64,000 nucleotides of DNA from Camillea tinctor. Taxonomy: Eukaryota > Ascomycota > Sordariomycetes > Xylariales > Xylariaceae. The stretch is taken from assembly GCA_022578605.1 (NCBI GenBank), contig MU394073.1:434001-498000 (forward strand), read 5' to 3'. A program made the position numbers and the translations under genes. Positions 1 to 11,117 of the stretch are shown here, in pieces. The notes beneath the pieces were generated by a model. That model saw only the letters and a program-made list of their open reading frames with translations. It ran no database searches and had not been told where the DNA came from. The first letter of the stretch is position 1. Each line of letters begins with the position of its first letter.

Positions 1-1469
1 GCGCGCGGGTAGGGTGGCCGGATCAGCGAGAGCGAGCTGGGCAGCGACGGCGGCGGCGGCACGGGCGTTGGCGGTGAGGGCCTCGTAGTCCACGTTGTCG
101 GTCGTGTCGCAGGCCAGATGGTAGCAGGGGTCAGTAGGGGCACCAGCACCAGTGAACAGACCTGACGACGCGATGCCCAGCTCGAGGAAGCCGACGTAAT
201 CAGAGCTCGAGCCGAAAGCGCCGAAGTACGCGGGGAAGCCCGCGGCAGTGAGGTGGTCGTGCAGCGCTTGCGCGCCCAGCATGTCGCCTGCGTTGTCGCC
301 TGCGTACACGGCGAACTGGGGGTATGGCGATCCCACCATGTCGTAGTTGAAGTAGAACTTGATCTTATCCGCGTCGGCGGGGGCCAGCGTCGAGGTGTAG
401 TACAGCGAGCCGACGAGGCCGCTCTCCTCCGCTCCCCACCACGCGAACCGCACCTTGTTCGGGAACCCGCTGTACTGCCTAAACGCGGTCATGATCTCGA
501 GCAGCGCGCTGGTCCCCGACCCGTCGTCGTTGACGCCGGGGCCGGCCTGCACCGAGTCCAGGTGCGCGCCCAGCATGATGACGCTGTCGGGAGAGCCCTC
601 CTTGGTCTCGGCGATGATGTTCCACGTCTCGCGCGTGTCGAACACGGCGTCGACGTAGAGCTTCACAGTGAGCGTCTCGCCGGCGGCCAGGCGCGCGCTC
701 CACGCAGAACCGACCGCCAGTGGGATCGTGCCCACGGGCACTAGGAGCCCGATGTTCTCGGCGCCCAGCGTGGCCGAGTTGGGCGTACTCTCGAGGTTGT
801 GGTACAGGATCACCCCTAGCGCGCCGTGGGCTTTGGCAAGCTTCAGCTTGTCTGAGATGGCGCAGCTACCCCGCTTCACGAGCGCGAGCTTGCCGGAGGC
901 GTCGATGCCGGCCCATTGGTCCTCGAAGCAGGCCGATCCTTTTATGCGATTCACATGAGTGACTCTTTCTACATTAGGACTTGTGGTACATACCTCTCTC
1001 ATCATCCACCGGAGTGTCGATAAGCGACGCCGTGATACCTTCCTCCCCCGTGCTCGGGTTGTAAATCAACGGGATAACATCTACGGTCTCGCCCTCCGGA
1101 CCAGTGACCGATATCTCCCGCACTTGAGCGAAGGTGTGGTTGAATGGCTGCACCCAGGTGTCATACTCAGGGGCGAACCGAGTCTGCGCGCGCTCCAGCA
1201 CATAGTCTAATGATGCCTTGTAGCCCGGCAGTCCGAAGGCACGGTTTCCACCATTGGCGTCTGCGATGCGGTTTAGGTTGTGCAGGTTGCGCTTGAGCCT
1301 ATTTGAAAATATTAGCAGTGTGTATGGACTGGGAGCGAAACGAAGACGCCCTCAAAACTTACTCCTCAAGTTGAATATCCGCCTCAACCTTCTCGGGCGT
1401 TAGCGTTTCAGTCGCGAGGCCTTGCACCGCGAGCGATGCTGCCGCGAGAATAAAGGAAAGCGATTTCAT
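1..1469 (-). CDS. Secreted/vacuolar M28 aminopeptidase (aminopeptidase Y-like), 3' end cut by the window edge
   Basis: Zinc-dependent exopeptidase that removes N-terminal amino acids in the vacuole or outside the cell. I read three exons: 1469-1363, 1298-994 and 938-1, with introns 1299-1362 (GTAAGT donor) and 939-993 (GTATGT donor); frame is kept across both. The ATG at 1467-1469 opens a hydrophobic signal peptide (MKSLSFILAAASLAVQGLA). About 450 residues are visible. A protease-associated region lies around residues 110-220, followed by M28 metal-site motifs in order: AHLDS, NDDGSG, WGAEESG, FNYDMVGS and YHLACDTTDN. All expected zinc ligands (H, D, E, D, H) are present, so it looks active. 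Aminopeptidase Y of yeast is about 540 residues, so roughly the last tenth lies off the left edge. It is strongly GC-rich in the catalytic exon, unlike the genes to its right. Confidence 0.93.
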
Positions 1470-2832
1470 TATGGGTAACAGAGGCAATACTTCTGTCCTT
1501 TATCCTGATTCTCTTTGGGCAGTAAAGCCAAGAAGTGTTATACGCAGGGGAGAAGGTAACAATCGGATCAGGGCGGCGTCAGTTAATTTATACATCTCTA
1601 TCCGGGTCATTCGGCCTCATAAACTTTCAGTTACAACTCCTCTGCCGTTGCCATGTATTGGCCAGATGCTGGTCAAGTTATTCCTTACAAAATTAGACAA
1701 GCACAAGCCCTAAGGCAAGATCATAACTAGCTCCCCGGCAGGGTTTGCCCCTTGGAGATAATATTGGATAGCTATGCTGTGAGATCGGGCTTCACAATCT
1801 CGTATGCACACGAACTTCCCTCCTCCCCAGAGTCTGTTTATCATCCGCGATGTTGAAGCGCGTCGGGCCAAGAAGTCAGCATCAAGGTGGGAATTGCGAA
1901 AAGGGACAAACGGCTCTTGGTATAAGACCACGAACAGAATGGCGTGCCAGAGCTAGAACAATCTCCGCAGGTCATCCCGCCTTGGCCGCCTGGCTGGGCA
2001 TGCTTGGTCTTGGGGTGAAGATATACTGCTTTTGGCAGGTGCCAAGATAACACTCGAGTTTTTGAGCTTTCGCCATGTAGAAGGAGAGGCACGAGAGAGG
2101 CGATCACGTCTTTGGTTGCAGATTGAATCATCGGTAAGTTCCGAAGGTGTTTGTTGTTTATCTACCTACTTTATGATCTATTCTCCTATTTCTTAACGAT
2201 GTAAGTTCTTTTTTTTTTTTTTTTTGGTTTTGGGGGGTTGTTGCTGTCTTACCTCTTGATATCCATTTCATCGTACGCTATGAGATGACTGGTCCCGGTT
2301 TATTGCTATACATACTCAATCTTCCCCCACTAATAATCACCTGTTAGTATCGAACGGAAGAAAGGGGTTAGCTTGATATCCGGAGTATAGATAAATAATT
2401 TCATGTATGCAGGGTTAGAGAACCCCCCGCCCCAATAACCGAAGAAACATCTTCGCCGTCATCATATTCTCCTCAACCATACAATTAGATAAAATATCTT
2501 CTCTGTGATCTAGCGCTTCCATCGTAATGCATTTGTTCCCGTCGTAGCTGTGTTGGGGTTATGTTTCAGAGTGCTTTAGAGAGACAAAGAGACAAAAAGA
2601 CAACCTGAAACGAGTCAATGAGCGACTTGAACCCTACAAATTATTCTGCAATCCAAAACATGTTGGTTGGCTAGCCGGTACAGCCACTGAGACAGGCTGG
2701 GATAACCGCATGACCTCTTCACTTTTCTTGATAAAGGGCGAAAGTCACAACCTGCCTCAAAACATGTTTTTAAACCTGACCAGTTTTTTGGATAATACAT
2801 ACGTATTGGTCCAATAGCGGCATCTTACCAGG
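1470..2832. other. Intergenic, no gene seen
   Basis: Shared upstream region between the divergent aminopeptidase (-) and NLR (+). Short open frames here lack splice signals or family motifs. It holds a poly-T run near 2207-2226 and otherwise nothing I can name. Confidence 0.6.
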
Positions 2833-5800
2833 ATGGCGACGACAACGGCAGCCCCATTTGATCCCATAGAGGCTGCTTTCCAGAGTGCGATGAATAGCTT
2901 CCGGGACGAGCTGAAGGATGACAAGGTTTACAGTGAAATATTACAAGTAACCGACATTGATCAAGTCTACGACGCTACGGACAAGATTCAGGAGGAGCAA
3001 GCCAAAAAAGGTCATCTTCGACATCTGTCCAAGATCACTCCATACCTGGATCGCCTCAACCAGTACGCAGCCTCGATAGAAGTCTTCATACAAGTAAAGC
3101 CTAAAGTTTTAGCCTTGATTTAGGGCCCCATAAAATTGCTCCTACAATGGACGAGTGCCCTCGGAACTTCATTCGATGCCATCATCAACACAATGGCTGA
3201 GATTGGTGGACTTTTACCCGAGTTCCAACGTGTAGGTGCCCTCTTCGGCCAGAACGCCGAGATCAAAGACGTTATGGTCCTGTTCTTCCGGGACATATTG
3301 GATTTCTACCTAGTAGCGTTGAAGTTTTTCAAGCTGCCGCGTAAGTGATGCAAATTCTGTTCTGGCTTGGGACCATGATCACTAGTAGTACCGACTGATA
3401 CCTCAGGTTGGAAATATCTTTTCGAATCGCTCTGGCCTAAGCATAGAAATAAAATCAAAGTTGTTATGACACATATGGAGAATCACGCGCGCCTGATGAG
3501 GAACGAGGTTCGTTTAGAACATATTCAGCAAGAACATGAAGCCCGGCGACGAGCTCTGGAACACTTCGAAACAGAGGACCAGTCTCGAAGAGCTCAAGAG
3601 TTTCATCGCATAAAAACGGACGTAGCACCTCAGTCGTATGATAGTAGACTTGACTGGCTACGAGGTCGTGTTTGTGAAGGAACTGGAGCGTGGATTTTCC
3701 AGAATGCAACGTTCAAGGAGTGGCTAAAAGCCGCCTCAGGATCACCAAGAAGAATTTTGTGGTTGCAGGGTATTCCAGGTGCCGGTAAATACTCAGCCCA
3801 ATGAAATTGCTTATCTCGTCCTTTACCTAACTGATTCATCCCTTTTTGCTTCCCATCTTGTTCCATTTCCTTCTTTCTAACTTTGCAGAATCCAGGCAAG
3901 ACGTACTTAGCGAGTACAGTGATTGATCAAATACGATCACATGGACATACAGCCTTCACGTTCCTTAGTTATAAAGAGAAAAATACCACAACGGCAATGT
4001 CTGTGATTCACTCCTTAACCTTTCGCTTGGCTTCCGGAGAGGACGACCTGCAAGCGGTCGTTTGTCAATCCTGTACTGAGGAATCCAAGCAAAGTCTCCA
4101 AGGGGCAACAGATCTTCTTATCACAGTTCTTGCTTGCGTGGGGCCAGTCTACCTCATAGTGGATGGCCTCGATGAGTTAGACGAGGTAGAACGAGGCAGG
4201 CTCATCGCCCAGCTTCTACTGATCCTAAAGTCCTGTCATGAAGCGAGACTTTTCATCAGTAGTCGAGCAGAAGCAGACATAGCTTCACTCCTTCAGAGTG
4301 ATGCCACCGTTCTGCGCGTTGACCAAAGAAACTCTGAGTGTATCAAGAAATTCATCGGGCAATGGGCAATGCGTTGGTTTATTGAGCGCGACTTTCTACC
4401 AGAGGAACGAAATGAGATCGAAGTTGGGTTAGCACCACTGGCGGCAAAATCACAAGGTGATTACCTACCTACACGTACCACAACCCGGCCCCTATACTAA
4501 TTAGTAAAGGAATGTTCCTCTTCGCTAGGGTCGTACTGAATAGCATCGAGTTTTTGGACAGTTTTACGGATATACGTGAGGAACTCAACGTTCTTCCCGA
4601 GACACTTGATGACGCGTAAGTGTTGAGTCTGCTCTGGTTTTTATATGGGATTTCTTCGCTAAAAAAAAATCTTAGGTACGGAAGAATCCTCGAAAGGATC
4701 AATAGCCTGGACAATCGTGATATAAAGAATACAGCGCGCACGATTCTAGGTTGGGTTGCTTGTTCACCGACATCCTTAACAGTCCAAGAAACCCAACAGG
4801 CCTTAGCTATTGATCTAAAAAATCCACGAAAAATCAATGTAATACGTGGAAATATCAACCTTGTCCGATTATGCGGTCCGATAGTCGAAGTTGTGGATGA
4901 CTACATACAATTTGTTCACTTTACAGTTAAAGAGTATGTATCGGCCGTGGTTCTATTGGCGTTTTGCATGTTGACCGTACATCAGGTACATATCCAGTCC
5001 TCAGATATTGGGCTTTATTGATGTCAATTCGGCCACTCTTGACCTTGCCCTCCGTTGCGTGACTTACCTCTGTCAAGCACATCACGACCCAAATTTGAAA
5101 GATGACCAGGCCCACGATAATATTCTTTCAGGAATATATGTGCTAGACTGGTTTGCCACCAAGATGTGGTCTCAACTCGTCAAGAACTATCTTAGCGTGA
5201 CTGGACAAAAAGAACGACACCCGGAATTAGCTTCATATCTCAAGAACCTACATGCTGTAAGGAAACGGAACCAACAGTTCAAGGGGCATGGTGTTGATGA
5301 ACTACTTCTGGATTCGGTCGATTTCGAGATGGCCTATCCGAAAATCCATGCATTTATAGGCCAAGCACTTCAATTTTGTCAGGTTTGCAAAGCGTCTGAA
5401 CATCGCATGTGTCGGGGGGCTCCTTAGATAAGCCTTGATCCGTTGACAAGCTCGGAAATATCCGTACACATACACGAAGGAATCGATAAACTGCTCGATG
5501 GAAGCCTGAGAAGCAAAGAAGGTTACAATAAAATACAACGCTGGTACGGCCAGAGGCCTTACAAATGCGAGTACCTACATTGCCGTTTCAATCGAGTTGG
5601 CTTTCAGGACGCCTCCCAAAGGAAATCTCACGAAAAATACCACAGTCTCCCTTGGAAATGTAGCATTTCTGGTTGCGAGTATGCAAAAGGCGGTTTTCTG
5701 TCCAAAAAGATGCGAGATGACCATCTTAACCGGGCTCATTTTAGCCATGACGAACAAGCCATTGATTTCAGATGTTCACGAGACGAGACGAAGACTCCAA

Positions 5801-6771
5801 GGCGCTGTTGTTGGACCTAATTAAAGCAGGTGTCAGGAAGGATAGTGTGCAAGATTTGCTGCTCAATGTCGAGAGATCAATATGGGAGAAGGTTGCACCT
5901 AATAGCATGCCGATGGCTAATTTACCGCCAGAGTATCGAGACTGGCTGAAAGAAATATTAGCCACCGCCATCTTATCTGGCTCCCAGTCATTAGTCGGAC
6001 TGTTGATATCGAAACTGGAAGAAAGAGCTTTGGACGTATGGGAGCAAGCACCGAAGCTAGTAACGGCGACAGTTATTCAATTCGGAAGCATCGATATGTC
6101 CAAATACCTACTTACCCATCATCGCCAGTTTGTATATTACAATGACTTGTGGAAGCTATTAATATCACGTGGCGACAGCGAGTTAGTTGATTCCTGGATC
6201 AGGTTTGCAAGGACGAAACTCCGGGAAGAGGACGAAAATCTATATCAGCGGCCATCAGAAGAAGATTCACCTGACTTCTTTCGATTGGGATATATTGAAT
6301 CACCTCTGAAATCCCGAGGAGCTACGCGAGCAACAGCCAACGACAGGCTCAAAGAAGAGCTACTCCTTAAAGTGTGGAGATGCTTACTGCTAGAAAGGAA
6401 ACTTACCGATGCTGGTATTTGGGAGAATTTGTTAATGAATGTTGCAGCTACAACCTGCTCGATCTTTCTTGCTGAGCAGGCCCTCGAATCTGGTGCCATG
6501 GTGGACTGTCAAGGCGAAGAAGCCCACACCCCCCCTCCGCTATGCTGCCAGGCAAAATAACGCCAATGCTGCCGCTTTCATGAAATTTTTGCTTCTCCGT
6601 GGTGCCGATCCTGATGCCGAGCCGATACGTCTGGATCCGCGTTATAATGAGAAGTTTGCTATTCGGGATGAAAAGGGGCCCCGGAATATTTCCAGGTGGT
6701 TGGGCATCACCTGGGACGAATTGCTGAAGGAAACGCAGGGGCGAAAGATGATGGATGCCCATAGCTAAACG
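2833..6771 (+). pseudogene. NACHT-type NLR (DUF7708-like N-domain, NACHT, C2H2 fingers, ankyrin tail), apparently decayed
   Basis: Fungal NLRs are STAND NTPases linked to self/non-self recognition. Exons: 2833-3340, 3407-3784, 3896-4456, 4510-4615, 4676-4933, then 4986 onward; introns 3341-3406, 3785-3895, 4457-4509, 4616-4675 and 4934-4985. The N-terminal domain (about residues 10-200) resembles the family recalled as DUF7708. Next come Walker A (GIPGAGKT, split by intron 3785-3895) and Walker B (VYLIVDGLDELDE), a winged-helix-like stretch, two C2H2-like fingers near 5560-5740, and an ankyrin-like end (near 6535-6620). Damage: TAG at 3121-3123 where relatives have Trp; in-frame TAG at 5425-5427 (a 45-nt intron 5383-5427 is a weaker alternative); a frame change near 5765-5780; and one extra C in the C7 run at about 6529-6535. 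Without these the frame runs from the ATG at 2833 to the stop at 6766-6768. Family call is firm; pseudogene status is likely, but sequencing error could explain the C7 site. Confidence 0.85.
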
Positions 6772-7168
6772 ATCGACTTGGAATTCAAGCATGACATTGC
6801 CTAACATACTAGATACGACATTAACTAAATCCCGTAATCTACCTATACAATCAATTTGTCCATTTGAATAAATGGAGAGACCACCATAATGCATAGGTGC
6901 CTATGGAAGAGCCCTGCCAGTAATGTGGCAGTGGACATATTGTACATATTCCTCGTAGCCAACCCTGGAAGTCAGTCCGACATTGGTCAGGCTGAAGATC
7001 AGGCATTCTTCGGATTATCTCACCAGATATTCTCAGTTAGTCGCCGAGTTATTTCTAACCTAGTCACTGAACGTTTCATGGGTAAATATCTTGGTTGAGT
7101 CTGGGGTATTTTATCGTAGAACTTCTTCAGTACACTATCATTACGCTGCTACATTCACTAAGAAGCGC
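6769..7168 (+). other. Short intergenic gap between the NLR and the helicase
   Basis: About 400 bases. A 69-codon open frame at 6889-7098 has no recognisable motif or splice context and is not called. This is presumably the NLR 3' end plus the helicase promoter. Confidence 0.5.
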
Positions 7169-10100
7169 ATGATGAACAGAAGTTCTCCTCCTCCAAAGAG
7201 GAGATACCACTTCAGAGAACAAGACTGCGGTCGTGTTTCAAAAATGCTCTGTCAAACACAATCCCCAAGTGAAGTAGGAAAGCGGGGTGACGTGAATACA
7301 ACAGGTTTAGGACCAGACAATCAGAACAAATCAGGTGATGCTCGTTATGATGTCTGTTTTGGAGTCGTGAGTGATGGTTTATTATAGATGAGGGCAGGTA
7401 GAGTGCTACTTACTAACTGTCCTGGATAGATCGCGACAACACCGATTATTTCTTCACCGCTTAGTCTCCCTAAAAAGCCCGTAGCGATGAAACTGGCAAC
7501 TAACGGAAGAATCCTTAAGATTTCTGACGAGGCTACGGACAAGTACGTGGGGCTTTTGACTATGCCAATTCTATGTAACCTCCTAAAATCATACACTATC
7601 AAGCCAAAGGGATATCTTTCAACCGCCAAACCTGAGCAATATTCGGAAAGGCCAAGAAGAAGGCAAGTGAAGCCGGATCGCGCGCCAGAACACTCTCTTC
7701 GAGTTGTTGTTTATGGGCTATTGAAGGAGAAAGATGCCGTTTGTAAGCTCCTTTCCGACTCTGAGCTATATCTTCAGCATCCATCTGGAATCGAATGTGA
7801 CTTCAATGTCGACTACTTCAATCCGCACTACCTTACCCGTCCGGGGGGAGAAATGCCGAAGTTAGAGGGACTTTCTTTAGAGGATTATTGGGAAAATGAC
7901 GAACCTGTGAGTGCATTGGACGACACGACCAAAGGCCGACTACTCAGACTGTTTGACCATGCAGACGGGGGAGAAATTGAAGCGGACGTAATCCCAAGCC
8001 CTCGTCTGCGGACACATTTGATGGAGTAGGTGCTTGCTGCTCTTAGTACATCAACTCGATTGGGTTCTAACTTCCAGTAGGCATCAAGTTAAAGCTCTCG
8101 GTCTGATGATCGAGAAAGAGATCAGCCGGCGACATAATCTTAAATCTCCCTCGCTCTGGCTTCAAGTTTTGGGCAAGGCTGGAAAGGGGCAGCAGTAAGG
8201 CATTTCTCTCGAGTTGAATGCTAGCGACACCTACTAACACCATGGCATCAAGATATCGCCATGTGATTACAGGTACCCCTTCTAGCAACCCGATTCCCCT
8301 TAATGGGGGAATACTCGCAGATGTGAGTCTTATGAAACACGTAGCAAGCAAGGCTGATCTTTAACAACAACCTAGGAGATGGGATTGGGGAAGACACTTA
8401 CCTTGTTGGCATGGATATGCACTCGTCTCGATTCTCTCCCAGTGACACACGCTGGGATGCAAGATCTGAGGACGACTTTAATCATAGCCCCCAAATATAG
8501 TATGTTACTCTATCTGCATGACCCATAGATGATACCCGAAAGCTAACTAGCTAACTTAGCATTGTATGGGTGGCAGACACAAATTGCTAGGTAAGATGCA
8601 TATGCTAGAATTTGATGTGAACATGTTAACAACAATCACAGACACATCAATACTAGTCAGATTAACATGTTGACCTATCATGGATCCGACAGACATCGCT
8701 TCTAATCTCAATTCAAAGATGTTGATATCGTGTTGACGACATATGAGATCTTGAGATCCGAGTATACGTTGAACGGGCCGCTCTACTCCCAGCTCTGGTG
8801 GCGTGTAGTTTTGGATGAAGATTAGTATCGTCCCACAGCGTAACGCCCCTTCTAAATTGATATCTAGCGCATCATATTCGAAATCGAGAATCACAAGTCT
8901 TTATGGCTTGTTGTCAGGTTCGTGCGCAATACCGGTGGTGTTTAACAGGCACGCCTATCCAGAATTCGCTTGACGATTATGGCGCTCTCCTCTCTTTCCT
9001 GAAAGTTTATATACTTCAAGACAGGAGACAATTCGATTACTGGACAGCTGCACCTTTCCATAAATCTTAACCGGAATCGAACGATAATCTGAGACGCTTG
9101 GTGGCTGCTACATGCTTGCGGCGAACGAAAGCAAATTGCAACTTATCCGCATCCCTCCCCCCACGGCAGGAGAAAGTCCAGCAGGTCAATCTCTTGCCAG
9201 AAGACCAAGACCTATACAACTTTTTGAAGGGGAAGATTCAGGGTATCGCAAAGGGTAAATCCAGAGGCAAAATGGCGTCTAAAACTAAACAGCCGAAGCG
9301 ACTTGGCTTTCTGCCGCTCATTACTTTGCTGCGACTTGTCTGTGATCACGCTAGCATGCTCCCTCAATCTGTGATTGACTATTGGATGAGAGGAGGAGGA
9401 GATATTCCCGATGAAGAGATAAACCGTATTCTTAGTCGGATCCGTGGCATGGATGGGGATGACGAGCGAAGTGTAACCTCCGTTATTGCGCCAGTTAAGG
9501 TAGGAGATGGACTGAAAGAAGGCCATCCTGCACGTTCGGCAAAAATTGAGGCCTTGTTGATGAACCTTGATCATCATCAAGCCGAGTTTAACGGGACTAA
9601 GCCGCCTAAAAGGTCGGTCTATGATATCCTTAAGGATTGTTCTGCAATGGCTTACCTGCATGCAGTGTCGTCTTCAGTTGCTGGACCAAGATGCTAGACC
9701 AGGTTGAGCAAGCTCTTCGAGCAAGAGGTTTCAATTATCAGCGAATCGATGGGCAGTCGAGCTTAAAGTCCCGATCAGATGCCATGAGGATATTCAAGGA
9801 GGACCACGGCTGCACGGTCATGCTGGCGAGCATCGGAAATACTGGCGAAGGGTAAGGAGATTCATCGCCTCTATAATACTACATGATAGCGTCAATGCTA
9901 ATATGCTGCAGCGTGGATTTTACTCACGCACAATCCGTCCACCTCCTCGAGCCACACTGGAACCCCATGGCTGAAGCCCAAGCCGTCGATCGAGTGCATC
10001 GCATAGGCCAGACATCACCTGTGACTATCACTAGGTATATTGTACCTAATTCTGTCGAAACCGTAAGTAGTACGTCCATAGGCTTTCCCGGCATATTAAC

Positions 10101-10295
10101 TTGTAAACAGTACATCCAATGGGTTCAGAGTGATAAGATTAAAATGATAAACATGTCTTTGGACAAGGTGGAAGATTCGGCTAAGGTTGAGGAAAAGAGG
10201 TTTTGGGTAAGTAAAACTACGCGAGTATCGCATTCTCAATCTTTGGGAATAATTATTAACTGAAGACGCAGAAACTTATGAAGTTTTTGCAGTAA
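7169..10295 (+). pseudogene. SNF2-family helicase (Rad5/HLTF-like) with two in-frame stops
   Basis: SNF2/Rad5-type ATPases remodel chromatin or process stalled forks. Twelve exons can be followed: 7169-7366, 7430-8025, 8078-8194, 8253-8322, 8376-8499, 8560-8590, 8642-8820, 8868-9612, 9666-9851, 9912-10062, 10111-10206 and 10272-10295. Most introns have GT donors and CTAAC-like branches. Motifs in order: a HIRAN-like region (RVVVYG, LQHP) in exon 2; motif I (ADEMGLGKT) across exons 4-5; LTYHG; VVLDEAHHIRNR (motif II, DEAH) across exons 7-8; CLTGTPIQNSLDD; then the C-terminal helicase lobe with FSCWTKMLD, RIDGQSS, EPHWNP and the hallmark VHRIGQ. Damage: TAA at 8703-8705, TAA at 9068-9070, and the intron 8821-8867 begins AT rather than GT. 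All other joins keep frame. The start is uncertain (7169 or 7172). Family call is firm; the ATPase cannot be made full-length as read. Confidence 0.85.
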
Positions 10296-11117
10296 CAGCA
10301 GGTAAAAACTAGGCCCACGGGGTCGAAGGGACTTAGAACCCTGATGAACACCAGAACTCGAGATGACTACAAGGCATGAGAAGAGTACACATATATAATA
10401 TATACATACATGTATAAATCCCACTATATATTGACACCAATTCAACAAAATCTTAAATAGAATATCTTCCAGCATGAACATTTTATTCGCTTTATATTCT
10501 TCTCCACGAATCAAGGGATAGGGCACTCATCTTCTATGGGGCGGGGAAGGGAGCAATTAAGGGGTCCAGCCCCCAAAACTCCATGAGAATGGCATACTCA
10601 TGTGGCTGCCCTAGCATATTTATCAGCTCGTAGTAGATGGTTCAATCGGATCAAAACCCATTATCATGAAATGCCGAACTCAAAGCAGACCTGTGTATTA
10701 TTATTGATTGACTTAGTTTGGAATATGATAGCAACACTTCGGAAACGAGGTACAGAAAATGACGGACCCTGATTTTATTGAATAGGGGCAACCTATATCG
10801 GTCGATGCTCTGATGGTAGATACCTAGGCTTAATACCTCATAAGTCACGAAAGGAAAGAAACAACACATCAACGCTCAAGAAAAACGATCAATTTATTAC
10901 CTAACTATTCTTTTTTTTTGTTTTACTTCTCATTTTTGAGTCTCCCATGCTTCCGTAACCGATGCTAAGACAGGATATATGCAACCAAACACTATTGTAT
11001 AAATAAATTAGAACGCATTGTGGTTTATAACATGCATGCATTGGTTGATACTTTCGAAATTCAGGAAAAATGACATATGCAAGTGAAATCACTAGCCCGC
11101 TGCTACCTAGGTGCACC
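10296..11117. other. Intergenic between converging genes
   Basis: Roughly 820 bases between the 3' end of the helicase (+) and the 3' end of the MFS gene (-). AT-rich with short poly-T/A tracts (for example near 10911-10919). Presumably two 3' UTRs; nothing else is recognised. Confidence 0.5.

Noticed and set aside
253..744. 163-codon open frame on the plus strand
   Set aside because: It is the antisense shadow of the GC-rich aminopeptidase catalytic exon.
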